Positions 1 to 9,178 are shown, numbered from the stretch's first letter. The stretch is 64,000 bases of DNA from CAYJLF01 sp964371055 (GCA_964371055.1 CAYJLF010000003.1:248001-312000), one strand, 5' to 3'. Made by a program: numbers and translations. The notes: generated by a model from the letters alone, not told the origin.

Positions 1-1490
1 GTCACGGTCGCCGTGCAGGTCACACCGCCCGGGCAGTTATCTCCCGTCTCGACGACGCAGACATAGGACCCCGGCGCCGCCGGCGCCACGAACTCCACCG
101 TCACCTCGTGCGACTCTCCGGCCGCGAGCGCATACCCTCCTTCGCCCGTCGTGATCGTATAGTAGGGGCAGGTCAGATAGACGACGCCTTGGAGGATCCC
201 TCCGCCGGCATTGGTGATGGTGAACGAACGTGTCACCACGCCGCCGTACTCGACCGGGCCGAAGTCGAGGTCGGCCGGATCGAGTTCGCAGACGGGGTGG
301 AGTTCCCCCGCGCCCGTACAGATCACATCGGCGCAGTCCTCGTGGCCGAGGTCGATGGTGCACTGCACGGGAGACTCCAGGCTCGGCGTGAAACGAACCG
401 TCACCGGATGCGCCTGCCCGGCGCCGAGCGCGTAGGATCCTCCTCCGGAGACGATCGCAAAGTCTCCACACTGCTCGGCCACGAAGCCGGAGAGCGTGCC
501 GCCGCCGGTGTTGGTGATGGTGAAGCTCGCTTCAGCGTAGCTTCCGATCGGCACGAGGCCGAAAGGCAGCGCGGTGGGATCGACCTGGCAGGCGGGCAGG
601 GCCTCACCGGTGCCGGTGGCCGTGACCGCGCCGCAGTCGGTGTTACCGAGGTCGATCGAGCACTCGACGGCGCCGGGGATGGTGGGCGAGTAGCGGACCG
701 AGACCGGCCGCGATTGCCCGGCGCCGAGAGCATACGATCCTTCTCCGGAGACGATCGCGAAGTCCCCGCACTGCTCTGCCACGGAGCCGGAGAGCGTGCC
801 GCCGCCGAGGTTGGTGATGGTGAAGCTGAGGTCGGCGAACGAGCCGATCGGTACCACCCCGAAGTCGAGGGACGTGGCGTCCACCAGGCAGTCCGGCAGG
901 GCCTCACCGGTGCCGGTGGCCGTGACCGTGCCGCAGTCGGTGGTACCGAGGTCGATCGAGCATTCGACGGCGCCCGGCACGGCGGGAGCAAAGCGGACCG
1001 AGACCTGCCGCGCCTGCCCGGCGCCGAGAGCATACGAACCGCCTCCGGAGACGATCGTGAACTCCTCGCACTGCTCCGTCACGGAGCCGGACAGCAGTCC
1101 TCCTCCGGTGTTGGTGATCGTGAACCTCGCATCGGCGATCGACCCGATCGGTACCCCTCCGAAGTCGAGACTGGGGGGCTCCACCTGGCAGTCAGGCAGA
1201 GCCTCGCCGGTGCCGGAGGCCGTGACCGCGCCGCAGTGGTTGCTTCCCAGGTCGATCGAGCACTGGACCAGGCCGGCGGTGGCCGGGGAGAAGCGAACCG
1301 AGACCTGCCGCGACTGCCCGGCGCCCAGGGAGTAGGTTCCGCCTCCGGAGAGGACGGCAAACTCCCCGCACGACTCCGTCACGGAGCCGGACAGGAGGCC
1401 TCCGCCGGTGTTCGTGATCGTGAAGCTCGCATCGGCAAAGGAGCCGACCAACACCACGCCGAAGTCGAGGGACGACGGGGTGAGGTCGCA
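1..1490 (-). repeat. Five in-frame 300-bp tandem repeats
   Basis: The segment GCCCGGCGCC recurs at about 417, 717, 1017 and 1317, an exact 300-bp period, and a diverged copy lies near 117. Each unit encodes one 100-residue choice-of-anchor D domain. The middle units are closest to one another at the DNA level, which suggests recent duplication or gene conversion. The array runs off the left edge, so the copy number is a minimum. Confidence 0.9.
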
Positions 1491-3134
1491 CGACGGGAGC
1501 AGATCCGGAAGAGTGACTTCCACCTCCGCCGAGAAGTCCGACAACTCCCCGCCGTCCGCGGCGAGGAGGCGGTAGCCGTAGGTCTGCAATGGACTCACCG
1601 CGCCATCCCCGAAGGCCCGGAGTGCGCCATCCGGCCGCGCCACTTCCGTGAACGGTCCGGCGTTCTCGCGCCGCTCCAGGCGGAATCCGCCCGTGGGATC
1701 GGGCGGCGGGAAGCTCCAGGTCACAACGACGCTGTCGGGAGCCACCGCGACCACGGAGTCCAGCCGTGGCGGAGGCACCGCGGTGCGCGCCTCCGCGACG
1801 GGCGACCAGTCGGATGGTCCGCCCGCATTGACCGCTCGCACCCGGAATCGGTAGAGGGTGCGCGGATCGAGCCCGGGGCGGACGTAGGCGACCGTTCCCG
1901 TGAAGTCGCCGACCAGCGTGGTGTCGGGGACGAAGTTCACCTCACCCGGCCCGCGCCGCTCCACCTCGAATCCCTCTTCGTTATCAGCCGTGTCGAGCCA
2001 CTGCACCCGCACCGCGACCGGCGACAAGGTCGTCACCGACAGGTCGGCTGGAGCGCTCGGCGGACGCGAGAATGTCGTGCCGCTCACCGGATTGGAGATG
2101 ATCGAGAAGACCGGAACTTCATCCGCGACCTTGAGCGCGAAGTGATACGTCGTCGTCGGATCGAGCCCCGGAACTACGAACCTCTCCTGCGTGCCGGCGG
2201 GCGCCGGCGCCGGAAGGCCGAGGACCGGGGCGGCGGCGGCGAACTCCGCGTCGTTGAGAATCGGCCCCGAGGTCGACCGGCGCAGATCGTATTGAGCGGC
2301 CTGACCGGAGGTGCCGTCGTCACCCGATGCGGTCCAGAGCAGCGCCAGTGAATCGGCCCACACGCGTCCCACCCTCAGGTCCTGCACCGGCGCGGGGGGG
2401 ATCGGCGCCGGGAACTCCGCCGAAGCCTCGGGGCTGAAGGCGCCGGCTACTCCACCCGCGAACCGCGCGCGCACCCGGAAAGAGATGTCGGCCTTCGCCG
2501 GCCCATAGGTCGGAGGGAAGGGGATGATCGTGTCGGTCACGGAGGTGGGCGTTTCGATCACCGGCAACGGCGGCGGAGGGGTTTGCTTCACGAGGTAGCC
2601 GATCGCGTCGGCCAGGGGCGTCCAGACCAGCCGCCAGCCGCGGTCGGTCACCTGCAGAGCGACGAAGGTCACCGCGGCCTTCATCTGGATCGGCACATCG
2701 TGGCTCTGCCCCGCCCTGACATCGGCCAGTTCCGCCTCGCCGAAGTAGAGCAGACCATCCTCGGAAACATTCCCACCCTGAGCGATCGTCCCCTCCATCG
2801 TCAGCTGGATGCGATAGAGGTCGGCCGGCGGCACCAGCAACACGAGGCGGAAGAGGTCTTCTCCCGGCTCCAATGCGACCTCGTCCTCGGCCCGGAGAAC
2901 CGGAATGCGTTCCGGACCGGTCAGCTCGAACGCGGCGGCCCGGACGAGACGGACATGCTTGAGCCCCGCGGTGCCCGGCGACGGGAGAAAGGAGGCCTCG
3001 ATGCGCAGCGCCGCCAGCTCCGGGCGCTGGGTGTGGCGTTCCGATTCGCATCCGGCCAGGCCAAGCAGTCCGATTCCGGCGATCAGAACAGCCAGGAGCA
3101 CGCATTCGCGCGGTCCGATCCGTCGGCGGTTCAT
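1..3134 (-). CDS. Large lipoprotein with FN3 domains and tandem choice-of-anchor D (HYDIN/ASH-like) repeats, C-terminus outside window
   Basis: The start is ATG at 3134, preceded by GAGGTGGGGC. The N-terminus is a lipoprotein signal ending GLLGLAGC (lipobox Cys 28), so the protein is probably lipidated and held in the envelope. After an N-terminal region of unknown fold come about three fibronectin type III domains (roughly residues 270-530). Five 100-residue repeats follow, each carrying SLDFG, ITNTGGG, SGSV and YALGAGQ, typical of choice-of-anchor D/ASH-type Ig folds. The frame is open at the left edge, so the C-terminus is missing. It is the last visible gene of a coupled operon and its ATG overlaps the preceding stop (ATGA). 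It looks like an extended surface or periplasmic adhesion or scaffold protein; no enzymatic motif is visible. The architecture is clear but the specific function is unknown. Confidence 0.85.
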   Translation of the reverse strand, partial: MNRRRIGPRECVLLAVLIAGIGLLGLAGCESERHTQRPELAALRIEASFLPSPGTAGLKHVRLVRAAAFELTGPERIPVLRAEDEVALEPGEDLFRLVLLVPPADLYRIQLTMEGTIAQGGNVSEDGLLYFGEAELADVRAGQSHDVPIQMKAAVTFVALQVTDRGWRLVWTPLADAIGYLVKQTPPPPLPVIETPTSVTDTIIPFPPTYGPAKADISFRVRARFAGGVAGAFSPEASAEFPAPIPPAPVQDLRVGRVWADSLALLWTASGDDGTSGQAAQYDLRRSTSGPILNDAEFAAAAPVLGLPAPAPAGTQERFVVPGLDPTTTYHFALKVADEVPVFSIISNPVSGTTFSRPPSAPADLSVTTLSPVAVRVQWLDTADNEEGFEVERRGPGEVNFVPDTTLVGDFTGTVAYVRPGLDPRTLYRFRVRAVNAGGPSDWSPVAEARTAVPPPRLDSVVAVAPDSVVVTWSFPPPDPTGGFRLERRENAGPFTEVARPDGALRAFGDGAVSPLQTYGYRLLAADGGELSDFSAEVEVTLPDLLPSCDLTPSSLDFGVVLVGSFADASFTITNTGGGLLSGSVTESCGEFAVLSGGGTYSLGAGQSRQVSVRFSPATAGLVQCSIDLGSNHCGAVTASGTGEALPDCQVEPPSLDFGGVPIGSIADARFTITNTGGGLLSGSVTEQCEEFTIVSGGGSYALGAGQARQVSVRFAPAVPGAVECSIDLGTTDCGTVTATGTGEALPDCLVDATSLDFGVVPIGSFADLSFTITNLGGGTLSGSVAEQCGDFAIVSGEGSYALGAGQSRPVSVRYSPTIPGAVECSIDLGNTDCGAVTATGTGEALPACQVDPTALPFGLVPIGSYAEASFTITNTGGGTLSGFVAEQCGDFAIVSGGGSYALGAGQAHPVTVRFTPSLESPVQCTIDLGHEDCADVICTGAGELHPVCELDPADLDFGPVEYGGVVTRSFTITNAGGGILQGVVYLTCPYYTITTGEGGYALAAGESHEVTVEFVAPAAPGSYVCVVETGDNCPGGVTCTATV

Positions 3135-4312
3135 GCCCCACCTCGCCAGGTGAACGTGACCGTAGTCTGCACTCCGCGCAGGTCCATCTCCGGACTCTCC
3201 GTCGTTTCGTCCAGGATGCCGCCCAGGATGCTCCCACCGATGGTCAGTCGGAACCGATCACCGAGGAGGAAGCCAATGAACGGCCCGCCCCCATAAGAAG
3301 TGCCGTCGTACGACATGCCGCCGGCCGGAGGCTGGTCGTGACCATTCATCCGGGTCCACTCCCCGGCCAGTCCGACCCGCACCCGGCGGCCCAGTCGAGA
3401 ACTCAGCGACGCGTGTCCGCGCAGCCAGGTGCCGGGGCTGAACTCCGCCGGTTCCCCGCCGTCGGGGCCGAGGATGCGATTGTCCTCCTTCTCCACCAGG
3501 CGGGCCGCCGCCTCCATCATCGGTCCGTCCTCGTGGCCCAACCGGGTCGAGAGCTGGAACTCCAGTTGATCGCCCTCCTCGAAGAGATCGAGATCGCCCT
3601 GGCGGTCGATCCCGAACGTGCGCCAGGCGGCATCGAAGCGAACAAAGCTTGCCGACGCGCCGGTCGCGCCCAACTCCAGCCCGGCCGTGACCACCGTCTC
3701 CGAGGCCGGTTCGTACTCGTCCGCTCCCTCGACCAGAACATAGGCGCCCCGCGCCGTGTGACCGGCGCCGGCGCCGAGGCGGAGCGACGAGGCGAGGGGA
3801 AGCGCGAGTGTGATCCCCGCGTGTCCATCCAGGCCTCGACTCATCTGGCGGCTGCGAAATCCGAGCACGGGATGGGCCAGGAGGCGCGCCAGGGCGAGTT
3901 CACTCGAGTCGGCCTCGCCCCCATTCGGCAGGAATGCTCCGCCGCGCAACAGCACGTGGTCGCCGGCCAGGCGCACGAAGAGCTGCAGGGACCCGTCCAC
4001 GATGCCGTCGAGCGACTCGCTTCTTCCACCTTCCGGTTCGAGGCGGTTCAAAACCGTGGCGCCGGAGAAGAGGAGCTCGACTTTGGGGTGCAGACGCCCC
4101 GTGGCATGGAACGGTGCCCTCGCCTGCCAGATCGTCGTTTCGTCTCCGCTGTCGATCACCCACACCCGGTAGATCCCGGTGGCGCGCAAAGAGAGCGGGC
4201 GATCCGTCCCTTCACCCCGGGCCGGGCTGAAGCCGGCCGCCGCCATCAGGGCCACCACCGCCAGCAGACCCGCGCCCAGCGGACGGGTGGCAACTCGCGC
4301 CGGGCGGTTCAT
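3131..4312 (-). CDS. Predicted outer-membrane beta-barrel protein
   Basis: This 393-residue protein starts with an arginine-containing signal peptide (MNRPARVATRPLGAG followed by a hydrophobic stretch, cleavage near residue 33). The mature part is rich in alternating hydrophobic/polar strands (for example SLRATGIYRVWVI, QLFVRLAGDHVLL, FRLTIGGSILGG) and ends TTVTFTWRGGA, like an outer-membrane barrel's final strand. No named family is recognised. The start is ATG at 4312, overlapping the upstream CsgG-like gene's stop by 4 bp, and its own stop overlaps the next start in the same way. Translation of these genes is therefore probably coupled and their products may form one envelope assembly. Barrel topology is inferred from composition only. 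Confidence 0.7.
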   Translation of the reverse strand: MNRPARVATRPLGAGLLAVVALMAAAGFSPARGEGTDRPLSLRATGIYRVWVIDSGDETTIWQARAPFHATGRLHPKVELLFSGATVLNRLEPEGGRSESLDGIVDGSLQLFVRLAGDHVLLRGGAFLPNGGEADSSELALARLLAHPVLGFRSRQMSRGLDGHAGITLALPLASSLRLGAGAGHTARGAYVLVEGADEYEPASETVVTAGLELGATGASASFVRFDAAWRTFGIDRQGDLDLFEEGDQLEFQLSTRLGHEDGPMMEAAARLVEKEDNRILGPDGGEPAEFSPGTWLRGHASLSSRLGRRVRVGLAGEWTRMNGHDQPPAGGMSYDGTSYGGGPFIGFLLGDRFRLTIGGSILGGILDETTESPEMDLRGVQTTVTFTWRGGA

Positions 4313-6000
4313 CGATTCCCCCCGGGGATCTGCCCCTCGATCACGATCTCGACGTTTTCGTTTCCCTGCGCATCGCCTTCTCCGCCGCGGATGGCGTCAT
4401 TCGCATCAGGGCCGCCGGGGTCGCCGCCGGTGCCATCCGGCAGGGGGCCGCCTCCGATCAGCTGCGCCCCGCGAAAGATCGTTTCCGTCGGACTCCCCGC
4501 CGCCTTCGGCGTGCTCTGCGTCTCCTTTCGATCGAGACGGGCCTGGTCCTCGCTCGACACGGAGGTGACCTGGAGCCGCTCCGCCGCGAGGTCGAACGAC
4601 GGATCGCGCGCGACCGCCTCGAAGTAGGCCGACGCGGCTTCCGAGAAGCGTCCCTCGTCCTCCAGCATCAAGCCGCGGGAATAGGCGAGGAAGGCGCCGA
4701 GATCGTCCGTCGGCGGAACGCCCAGCGCGCGACGAGTCTTCTCGTCCAGGTCGATTCCGAAAGCCTCGTACAGGGAGATGGTGAGCGACTTGGCGAGGCG
4801 CAGCACGCCGCTGAGCGGCCCCTGGACCGGCGGGCCTGCGCTGAGCAGGCCTCCGCCGGACGCATCGAGAATACCGGCGTCCAACTGGACCTGGTTCTCC
4901 GGAAGCGGCAGGAATGATCCCTGGACGAAGCGGCGCGCGCCCAATAGCCGGCCGGCACGGGTTGCGTACCGCTCGTCGAAGTCGGGCCGTGGAGCGGGCG
5001 GGTGAGACGCCACAACCTGCTTCACCCAGGCGTCGTCCATCGCCTCCCGCGTGCGCGGGCCGACGTTTCCGTCCACGCTCAGTCCACGATCCTGCTGGAA
5101 TCGGCGCACGGCGGCCGCGAAAGATGCCTCGTCCTCACCGTTGCCCGGATCGAGGTAGGGACGTCCGTCGGCCGGGCGGAGCACTCGTCGCAGCAATTCC
5201 CGGATCCCCGCGGACGTGGCGAGATCGGGGAGATCTGCCGCCGGACTCGTCGGGGCGCCGCCGGCCGATGGTCCCGTCGCGCCGGACCGCTGGAGTTCTG
5301 CCAGCAGGACGCCCACGCGCGCTCGCTCGACGATCATCAGGCGATCCGTCCGGCTCAAGTCGGTGATCAGCATGGCGGCCAGTCCGCGACCGAGGGGGGC
5401 GAGGGAGTCGATGCGCGCGGGGTTGGCGAAGTCGGGCACTGCGATCGAATTGGCCGGCGCCTCGACCGCGGCCAGACTATCCTCGCGCGCCAGGGCGCGC
5501 CGCACATCGTCTTCGATGCGCCGCAGCGTCAGACGCTGCCGCCGGGCGGCGACTTCCTCCCGCCCCCGCCCTCCCAGTTCGAGGTAGTCCTGGTAGGCCT
5601 CCAGCGCGCCGTCGAAGTCACTCACCCCTTCACAGGCGCGTCCAAGCTGAAAGGCGATCGATGCATCCTTCGGCCGCTCGATCCGCAGGATCCGCAGCGG
5701 GCCGACCGCGTCGGCGGCGCGCCCCGTCTCGACCAAAGCGACCGCGTGATCGCGCCGGAGCGTCCAGTCGCCCGGGCGCTCCTCGGCTTCGCGACCCAGG
5801 ACTTCGGCCGCCGCTTCGAACGACTCGTGGCGGAGGAGCTTCTGGCCGGGCGACAGTGAAGCCGCGCACCCGGCGAGAATCGCCGCCGCCGGCGCGACGC
5901 CGAACAAGAGGCTCGACCACCGGGCCTCCATCCACCGCGCCGCTCGGACGGACCTCGATCCAAGGCGCGCCCGGTGGGATCGGACGCGGAATCGTGGCAT
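4309..6000 (-). CDS. CsgG-like lipoprotein with TPR repeats and an inserted peptidoglycan-binding-like domain
   Basis: The protein has about 563 residues. A lipobox LAGC (Cys 45) follows a long basic leader; a later start at 5931 would give a more standard 22-residue signal, and neither start has a strong Shine-Dalgarno. Residues 50-175 are TPR-like (SFEAAAEVLGREAEERPGDW, AFQLGRACEGVSDFDGALEAY). A CsgG/FlgO-type segment begins near 185 (SIAVPDFAN...LITDLSRTDRLMIVER). It is interrupted at about 290-325 by a peptidoglycan-binding-like motif (FQQDRGLSVDGNVGPRTREA) and resumes near 348 (ARRFVQGSFL...VQLDAGILD). More helical repeat follows, then a Gly/Asp-rich tail. CsgG family members form or assist outer-membrane export pores. 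The gene lies 10 bp after another CsgG-like gene and overlaps the barrel gene by 4 bp. Confidence 0.75.
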   Translation of the reverse strand: MPRFRVRSHRARLGSRSVRAARWMEARWSSLLFGVAPAAAILAGCAASLSPGQKLLRHESFEAAAEVLGREAEERPGDWTLRRDHAVALVETGRAADAVGPLRILRIERPKDASIAFQLGRACEGVSDFDGALEAYQDYLELGGRGREEVAARRQRLTLRRIEDDVRRALAREDSLAAVEAPANSIAVPDFANPARIDSLAPLGRGLAAMLITDLSRTDRLMIVERARVGVLLAELQRSGATGPSAGGAPTSPAADLPDLATSAGIRELLRRVLRPADGRPYLDPGNGEDEASFAAAVRRFQQDRGLSVDGNVGPRTREAMDDAWVKQVVASHPPAPRPDFDERYATRAGRLLGARRFVQGSFLPLPENQVQLDAGILDASGGGLLSAGPPVQGPLSGVLRLAKSLTISLYEAFGIDLDEKTRRALGVPPTDDLGAFLAYSRGLMLEDEGRFSEAASAYFEAVARDPSFDLAAERLQVTSVSSEDQARLDRKETQSTPKAAGSPTETIFRGAQLIGGGPLPDGTGGDPGGPDANDAIRGGEGDAQGNENVEIVIEGQIPGGNR

Positions 6001-6010
6001 GTCCACCGCG

Positions 6011-7150
6011 CTACTCCTGGGCCGCGCCGGCCAGTGCGAACTGGGCATCGTAGACCCGCGTGCGACCAGCGGCGTAGAGGTCGGAGGGGAGGACCTTGCC
6101 CGCTTCCTGCCAGGCGGCGCGGGCTGCCGCGAGGTCGCCACGCTCCTCGGCCAGGAGCGCGGCCCCCGCCTGGCTGAGGTACTCCAGGTAGGCGGTCTTG
6201 CCACCCACCGCCTTCCGGCGTGTCTCAAGATAGGGGCGCGCTCGCTCGATCACCTTCTCGCTCTGCCCCTTCCCCTGCAGCCAGGCCTCCATCTTCGGCG
6301 CAAGCACCTCCAGGAGAAGCTTCCGCTCCAGGTTGAAGAGATCTTCCGAGGAAGCGAGCTTCGCTTCCAGTCCCTCGGAGAGAAGAATCTCGCTCGTGGA
6401 GGTGTCGACCCAACGGATGTCGAGGCGCACACGGTCCTTCTCGACCTGCATCAGGCTTCCGAACAGAAACGACTGCGCCCCACTGAGGCGTCCCAGCGGC
6501 ACCGCGTACCGTGGATCGGTCACCTGCTCGTTGCTGCTCATCTGGAGCTCGTCACGAAGGACCGACAGGCGCTGCCGGTCGACGAGTTTGAAAGGGGACG
6601 CGGTCCGCAGGTCGGTGGTGACGATGTGCGTCAGACCGCGGGCGAATCGATCGAGGTCGTACTTCCCTTTGATGATCGAGTTGTTCTCGATGTCTCCCAC
6701 GGCGAGCGTGAGGATCTCCGTCCGTCCGGGATCCCCGGAGGCGAGCAGCATGCTGTCGCGCAGGCCGTAGAAGAGATCGACCAGGGGAGGCGGGAGTTCT
6801 TCCGGCCGGTTCAGGTCAGATCGAGCATCGGCGGCCAGAATGCCCAGCACCGCTGCCCGCGCCGGCGCCTCCTTGCCCGAGGCGAGGTAGGTCGCGGCGA
6901 GTGCCGTCAGCGCGTCCTGTCGTTCGGCCGGCGAGAACCCGGCCGAACCATCGAGCACCGCCTGGCCGCACTGCACGAGATCCGCCGTTCTCAACTCGAA
7001 GAAGAAGCTCATCGGATTCCGGCGGAACTGTTCCAGCGTCGCGACGTCAGGAGGGCTGCAGAGCGCCGGCGATGCCAACCCGATGGCCGCCGCGCCCAGA
7101 AATCCGGCCAGCACACGGCGAACGGACGCACGAGGAGTGCGGGTCTGCAT
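6011..7150 (-). CDS. CsgG-like periplasmic/outer-membrane assembly protein
   Basis: This 379-residue protein starts at ATG 7150 after GGGAGGAACAG and has a signal peptide ending near ALCSPP. Residues about 135-265 carry the CsgG-type core: LAVGDIENNSIIKGKYDLD, LTHIVTTDLRTASPFKLVDR, an LSGAQSFLFGSL strand and RLDIRWVDTSTSEILLSEG. A helical C-terminus follows. CsgG proteins secrete or assemble curli-like or other surface material; paralogues without curli genes are common and poorly characterised. It is the first gene of a four-gene operon whose other members are a second CsgG-like lipoprotein, a beta-barrel and a repeat lipoprotein, which supports a role in envelope assembly or export. No curlin-like repeats were seen here, so the substrate is unknown. 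Confidence 0.75.
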   Translation of the reverse strand: MQTRTPRASVRRVLAGFLGAAAIGLASPALCSPPDVATLEQFRRNPMSFFFELRTADLVQCGQAVLDGSAGFSPAERQDALTALAATYLASGKEAPARAAVLGILAADARSDLNRPEELPPPLVDLFYGLRDSMLLASGDPGRTEILTLAVGDIENNSIIKGKYDLDRFARGLTHIVTTDLRTASPFKLVDRQRLSVLRDELQMSSNEQVTDPRYAVPLGRLSGAQSFLFGSLMQVEKDRVRLDIRWVDTSTSEILLSEGLEAKLASSEDLFNLERKLLLEVLAPKMEAWLQGKGQSEKVIERARPYLETRRKAVGGKTAYLEYLSQAGAALLAEERGDLAAARAAWQEAGKVLPSDLYAAGRTRVYDAQFALAGAAQE

Positions 7151-7229
7151 GGGACTGTTCCTCCCAAACTTCAGGTCGATGGCGGTCTCCCGCGTCGTCG
7201 GGGCACAGGCGCTGGTCTCGCGCGGGGCG

Positions 7230-7270
7230 ACCGGTGAATCCGGTCAGCGCGACGCTAACACCACCGTTAG
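7230..7270. promoter_or_regulatory. Two small inverted repeats upstream of the CsgG-like operon
   Basis: ACCGG-TGAAT-CCGGT (7230-7244) and CTAAC-ACCACC-GTTAG (7255-7270) lie about 80-120 bp upstream of the first operon gene and downstream of nothing else transcribed in that direction. They could be operator half-sites or small hairpins. No clear -35/-10 pair was found next to them, so this is only suggestive. Confidence 0.2.
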
Positions 7271-7357
7271 AGCGCGACAAGATCTCATCGGCGTCGGAGA
7301 CGGCTGGTGTGAGTAGAGATTGAGCGTAGCGATATCAGAAATCACTCCACCCCTCGA

Positions 7358-8329
7358 TTACCAGGCATAGGCTTCAGGCGCGGCACCGCCGGGGCCTGGC
7401 CAGATCTCGTCCAGACGCGTCAGAGCGGCGTCGGGCAGCACGACGGCGAGCGCGTGCAGCGCCTGGTCGAGCTGCTCGGTCGTGCGCGGTCCGATGATGA
7501 CCGAGGTCACGCCCGGTTGCGCCAGGAGCCACGCGAGCGCAACTGTGGCGGGGGATTCGCCGAGATCCCGGCAGAGTGCCTCGAACGCCTCGATCTGGGG
7601 GCGGTACTTCTCCAGACGCTGCACGCCCAGATCCGTGGAGCGCCGCCCTCGGGAGCCGCCGGCGTTGCCGCCGCCGAGAATCCCCCCCGCCAGCGGGCTC
7701 CAGGGGAGGAAGGCGAGCCCCATTCCGCGGCAGGCCGGAAGCACCTCGAGTTCCACCGTGCGCGCCGTGAGGTTGTACAGGCTCTGCTCGGAGACCAATC
7801 CGAGAAGGCCCTTCTTCTCAGCTTCGGATTGCGCTTGCGCGAGGTGCCACCCGGCGAAGTTGCTGCTACCGGTGTAGATCACCTTTCCCTGGAGGATGAG
7901 CCGCCCGTGAGCCTGCCAGATCTCCTCCCAAGGGGTGTCCCGGTCGACATGGTGCATCTGGTAGAGGTCGATGCGGTCGGTCTGCAGGCGCCGGAGACTC
8001 TGTTCGCAGGCATGGCGAATGTGATACGCGGACAGTCGGCCCTCGTTCGGTCGATCGCCCATCCGGCCGTAGACCTTGGTCGCGAGCACTACGCGATCGC
8101 GACGTCCGTCCCCCGATGCGAACCAGCGACCGACAATCTCCTCGGTCACTCCCTTGCCGGCACTGCCGCCGTAGACGTTGGCCGTATCGAAGAAGTTGAC
8201 CCCGGCATTGAGAGCACGATCCATGATGGAGAAGCTGTCCGCCTCGCTCGCGAGCGGGCCGAAGTTCATCGTTCCCAGGCAGAGGCGGCTCACCTTGAGC
8301 CCGGTCCGTCCGAGGTTCGCGTATTCCAT
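7358..8329 (-). CDS. Aldo/keto reductase (NADPH-dependent, YajO/tas-like)
   Basis: This 323-residue protein is full length for the family and covers the whole (beta/alpha)8 barrel. The catalytic tetrad is visible: Asp48 and Tyr53 in FFDTANVYGG, Lys85 in LATKVYG, and His126 in DLYQMHHVD. Coenzyme-binding residues lie near the C-terminus (VTSVIIGPRTTEQLDQAL). Family members reduce aldehydes, ketones or xenobiotic carbonyls with NADPH in the cytoplasm; the substrate cannot be told from sequence. The start is ATG at 8329 with GGAG six bases upstream. It is divergent from the MsrB gene across a 167-bp shared upstream region, so the two may share regulation, for example by oxidative stress. Confidence 0.92.
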   Translation of the reverse strand: MEYANLGRTGLKVSRLCLGTMNFGPLASEADSFSIMDRALNAGVNFFDTANVYGGSAGKGVTEEIVGRWFASGDGRRDRVVLATKVYGRMGDRPNEGRLSAYHIRHACEQSLRRLQTDRIDLYQMHHVDRDTPWEEIWQAHGRLILQGKVIYTGSSNFAGWHLAQAQSEAEKKGLLGLVSEQSLYNLTARTVELEVLPACRGMGLAFLPWSPLAGGILGGGNAGGSRGRRSTDLGVQRLEKYRPQIEAFEALCRDLGESPATVALAWLLAQPGVTSVIIGPRTTEQLDQALHALAVVLPDAALTRLDEIWPGPGGAAPEAYAW

Positions 8330-8496
8330 CAGCGACTCCGTTCTTCCAGGTGGTCTCCGGGCTCTCGGGGAGCGGTTGTCCCCTCTTCAGCGGCCGGCGG
8401 GAGTATCCGGCCGGCGACTTCCGGGGTCAACGGACGGTCGCGGTCCCCGTCCGAAGCCCGCGGCTCCGCATCCAACCTAGGTCCGAGGAGGAGACC

Positions 8497-9171
8497 ATGA
8501 AAGCAGGACACCTGATCGCACTCGCCTGTTTCCTCGCCGTGCTCGGTCTGGCCGAGGGGTGCGCTCCGGCCTCGACCAACCAGGGGGAGGGACCAGCGCA
8601 GATGGCAGCAGAGGACAAGGCCCGGGACGACCATGGGAAGGAAACCGGAGAGCGCGCCCCACAGATCGAGGGCGATGAGCCGCGCGCCGAGGCCCAGGCT
8701 GCGTCTTCGGGTGCTTCGTGCGCCGTGCCCCCGGATTCAGGGCAAGCACCTGCCTGCGGTCCCGGCTCGCCCGGCGTTCCCTCCGATCCTGAACTGCGGG
8801 AACGGCTTACGCCCTTGCAGTACAAGGTGATCCGCGAGAAGGGAACGGAAATGGCCTTCAGCGGGGAGTACTGGAATTTCCACGGCGACGGAGTCTATCA
8901 ATGCGTCGCCTGCGGCGCCGAGCTCTTCGACTCCGACACGAAGTTCGATTCCGGGACCGGCTGGCCCAGTTTCTGGGCTTCGGCCGCCAACGATCCGGTG
9001 GCGTCGCGCCCGGACCACTCGCACGGGATGATCCGGACCGAGGTCACCTGCCGCCGCTGCGGCGCCCACCTGGGACACCTCTTCGACGACGGCCCGGCCC
9101 CGACGGGGCTCCGCTACTGCATCAACTCCGCCGCCCTCGTGTTCGCCGAGGAGAAGGAGGCGGGGAAGTAG
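8497..9171 (+). CDS. msrB: Peptide methionine-R-sulfoxide reductase MsrB, lipoprotein form
   Basis: The 224-residue product reduces methionine-R-sulfoxide in proteins. The start is ATG at 8497 after GAGGAGGAGACC. The N-terminus is a lipoprotein-type signal ending LAEGC (Cys 22; Glu at -2 is unusual), followed by a low-complexity Ala/Gly/Pro linker to residue about 98. The MsrB domain spans about 100-217. It has both zinc pairs (Cys136/Cys139 in CVAC, Cys185/Cys188 in CRRC), the GTGWPSFW substrate motif and catalytic Cys208 in RYCINSAA. Membrane anchoring implies repair of extracytoplasmic proteins. The gene converges on the thioredoxin/S41 gene with only 7 bp between stops. Family assignment is firm; lipidation is predicted. 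Confidence 0.95.
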   Translation: MKAGHLIALACFLAVLGLAEGCAPASTNQGEGPAQMAAEDKARDDHGKETGERAPQIEGDEPRAEAQAASSGASCAVPPDSGQAPACGPGSPGVPSDPELRERLTPLQYKVIREKGTEMAFSGEYWNFHGDGVYQCVACGAELFDSDTKFDSGTGWPSFWASAANDPVASRPDHSHGMIRTEVTCRRCGAHLGHLFDDGPAPTGLRYCINSAALVFAEEKEAGK

Positions 9172-9178
9172 GGCAGAC

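Noticed and set aside
108..2351. Long plus-strand open frame (747 codons) over the repeat lipoprotein
   Set aside because: Arg/Gly-rich antisense shadow of the minus-strand FN3/ASH gene, which has a lipobox, recognisable domains and a 300-bp periodic structure.
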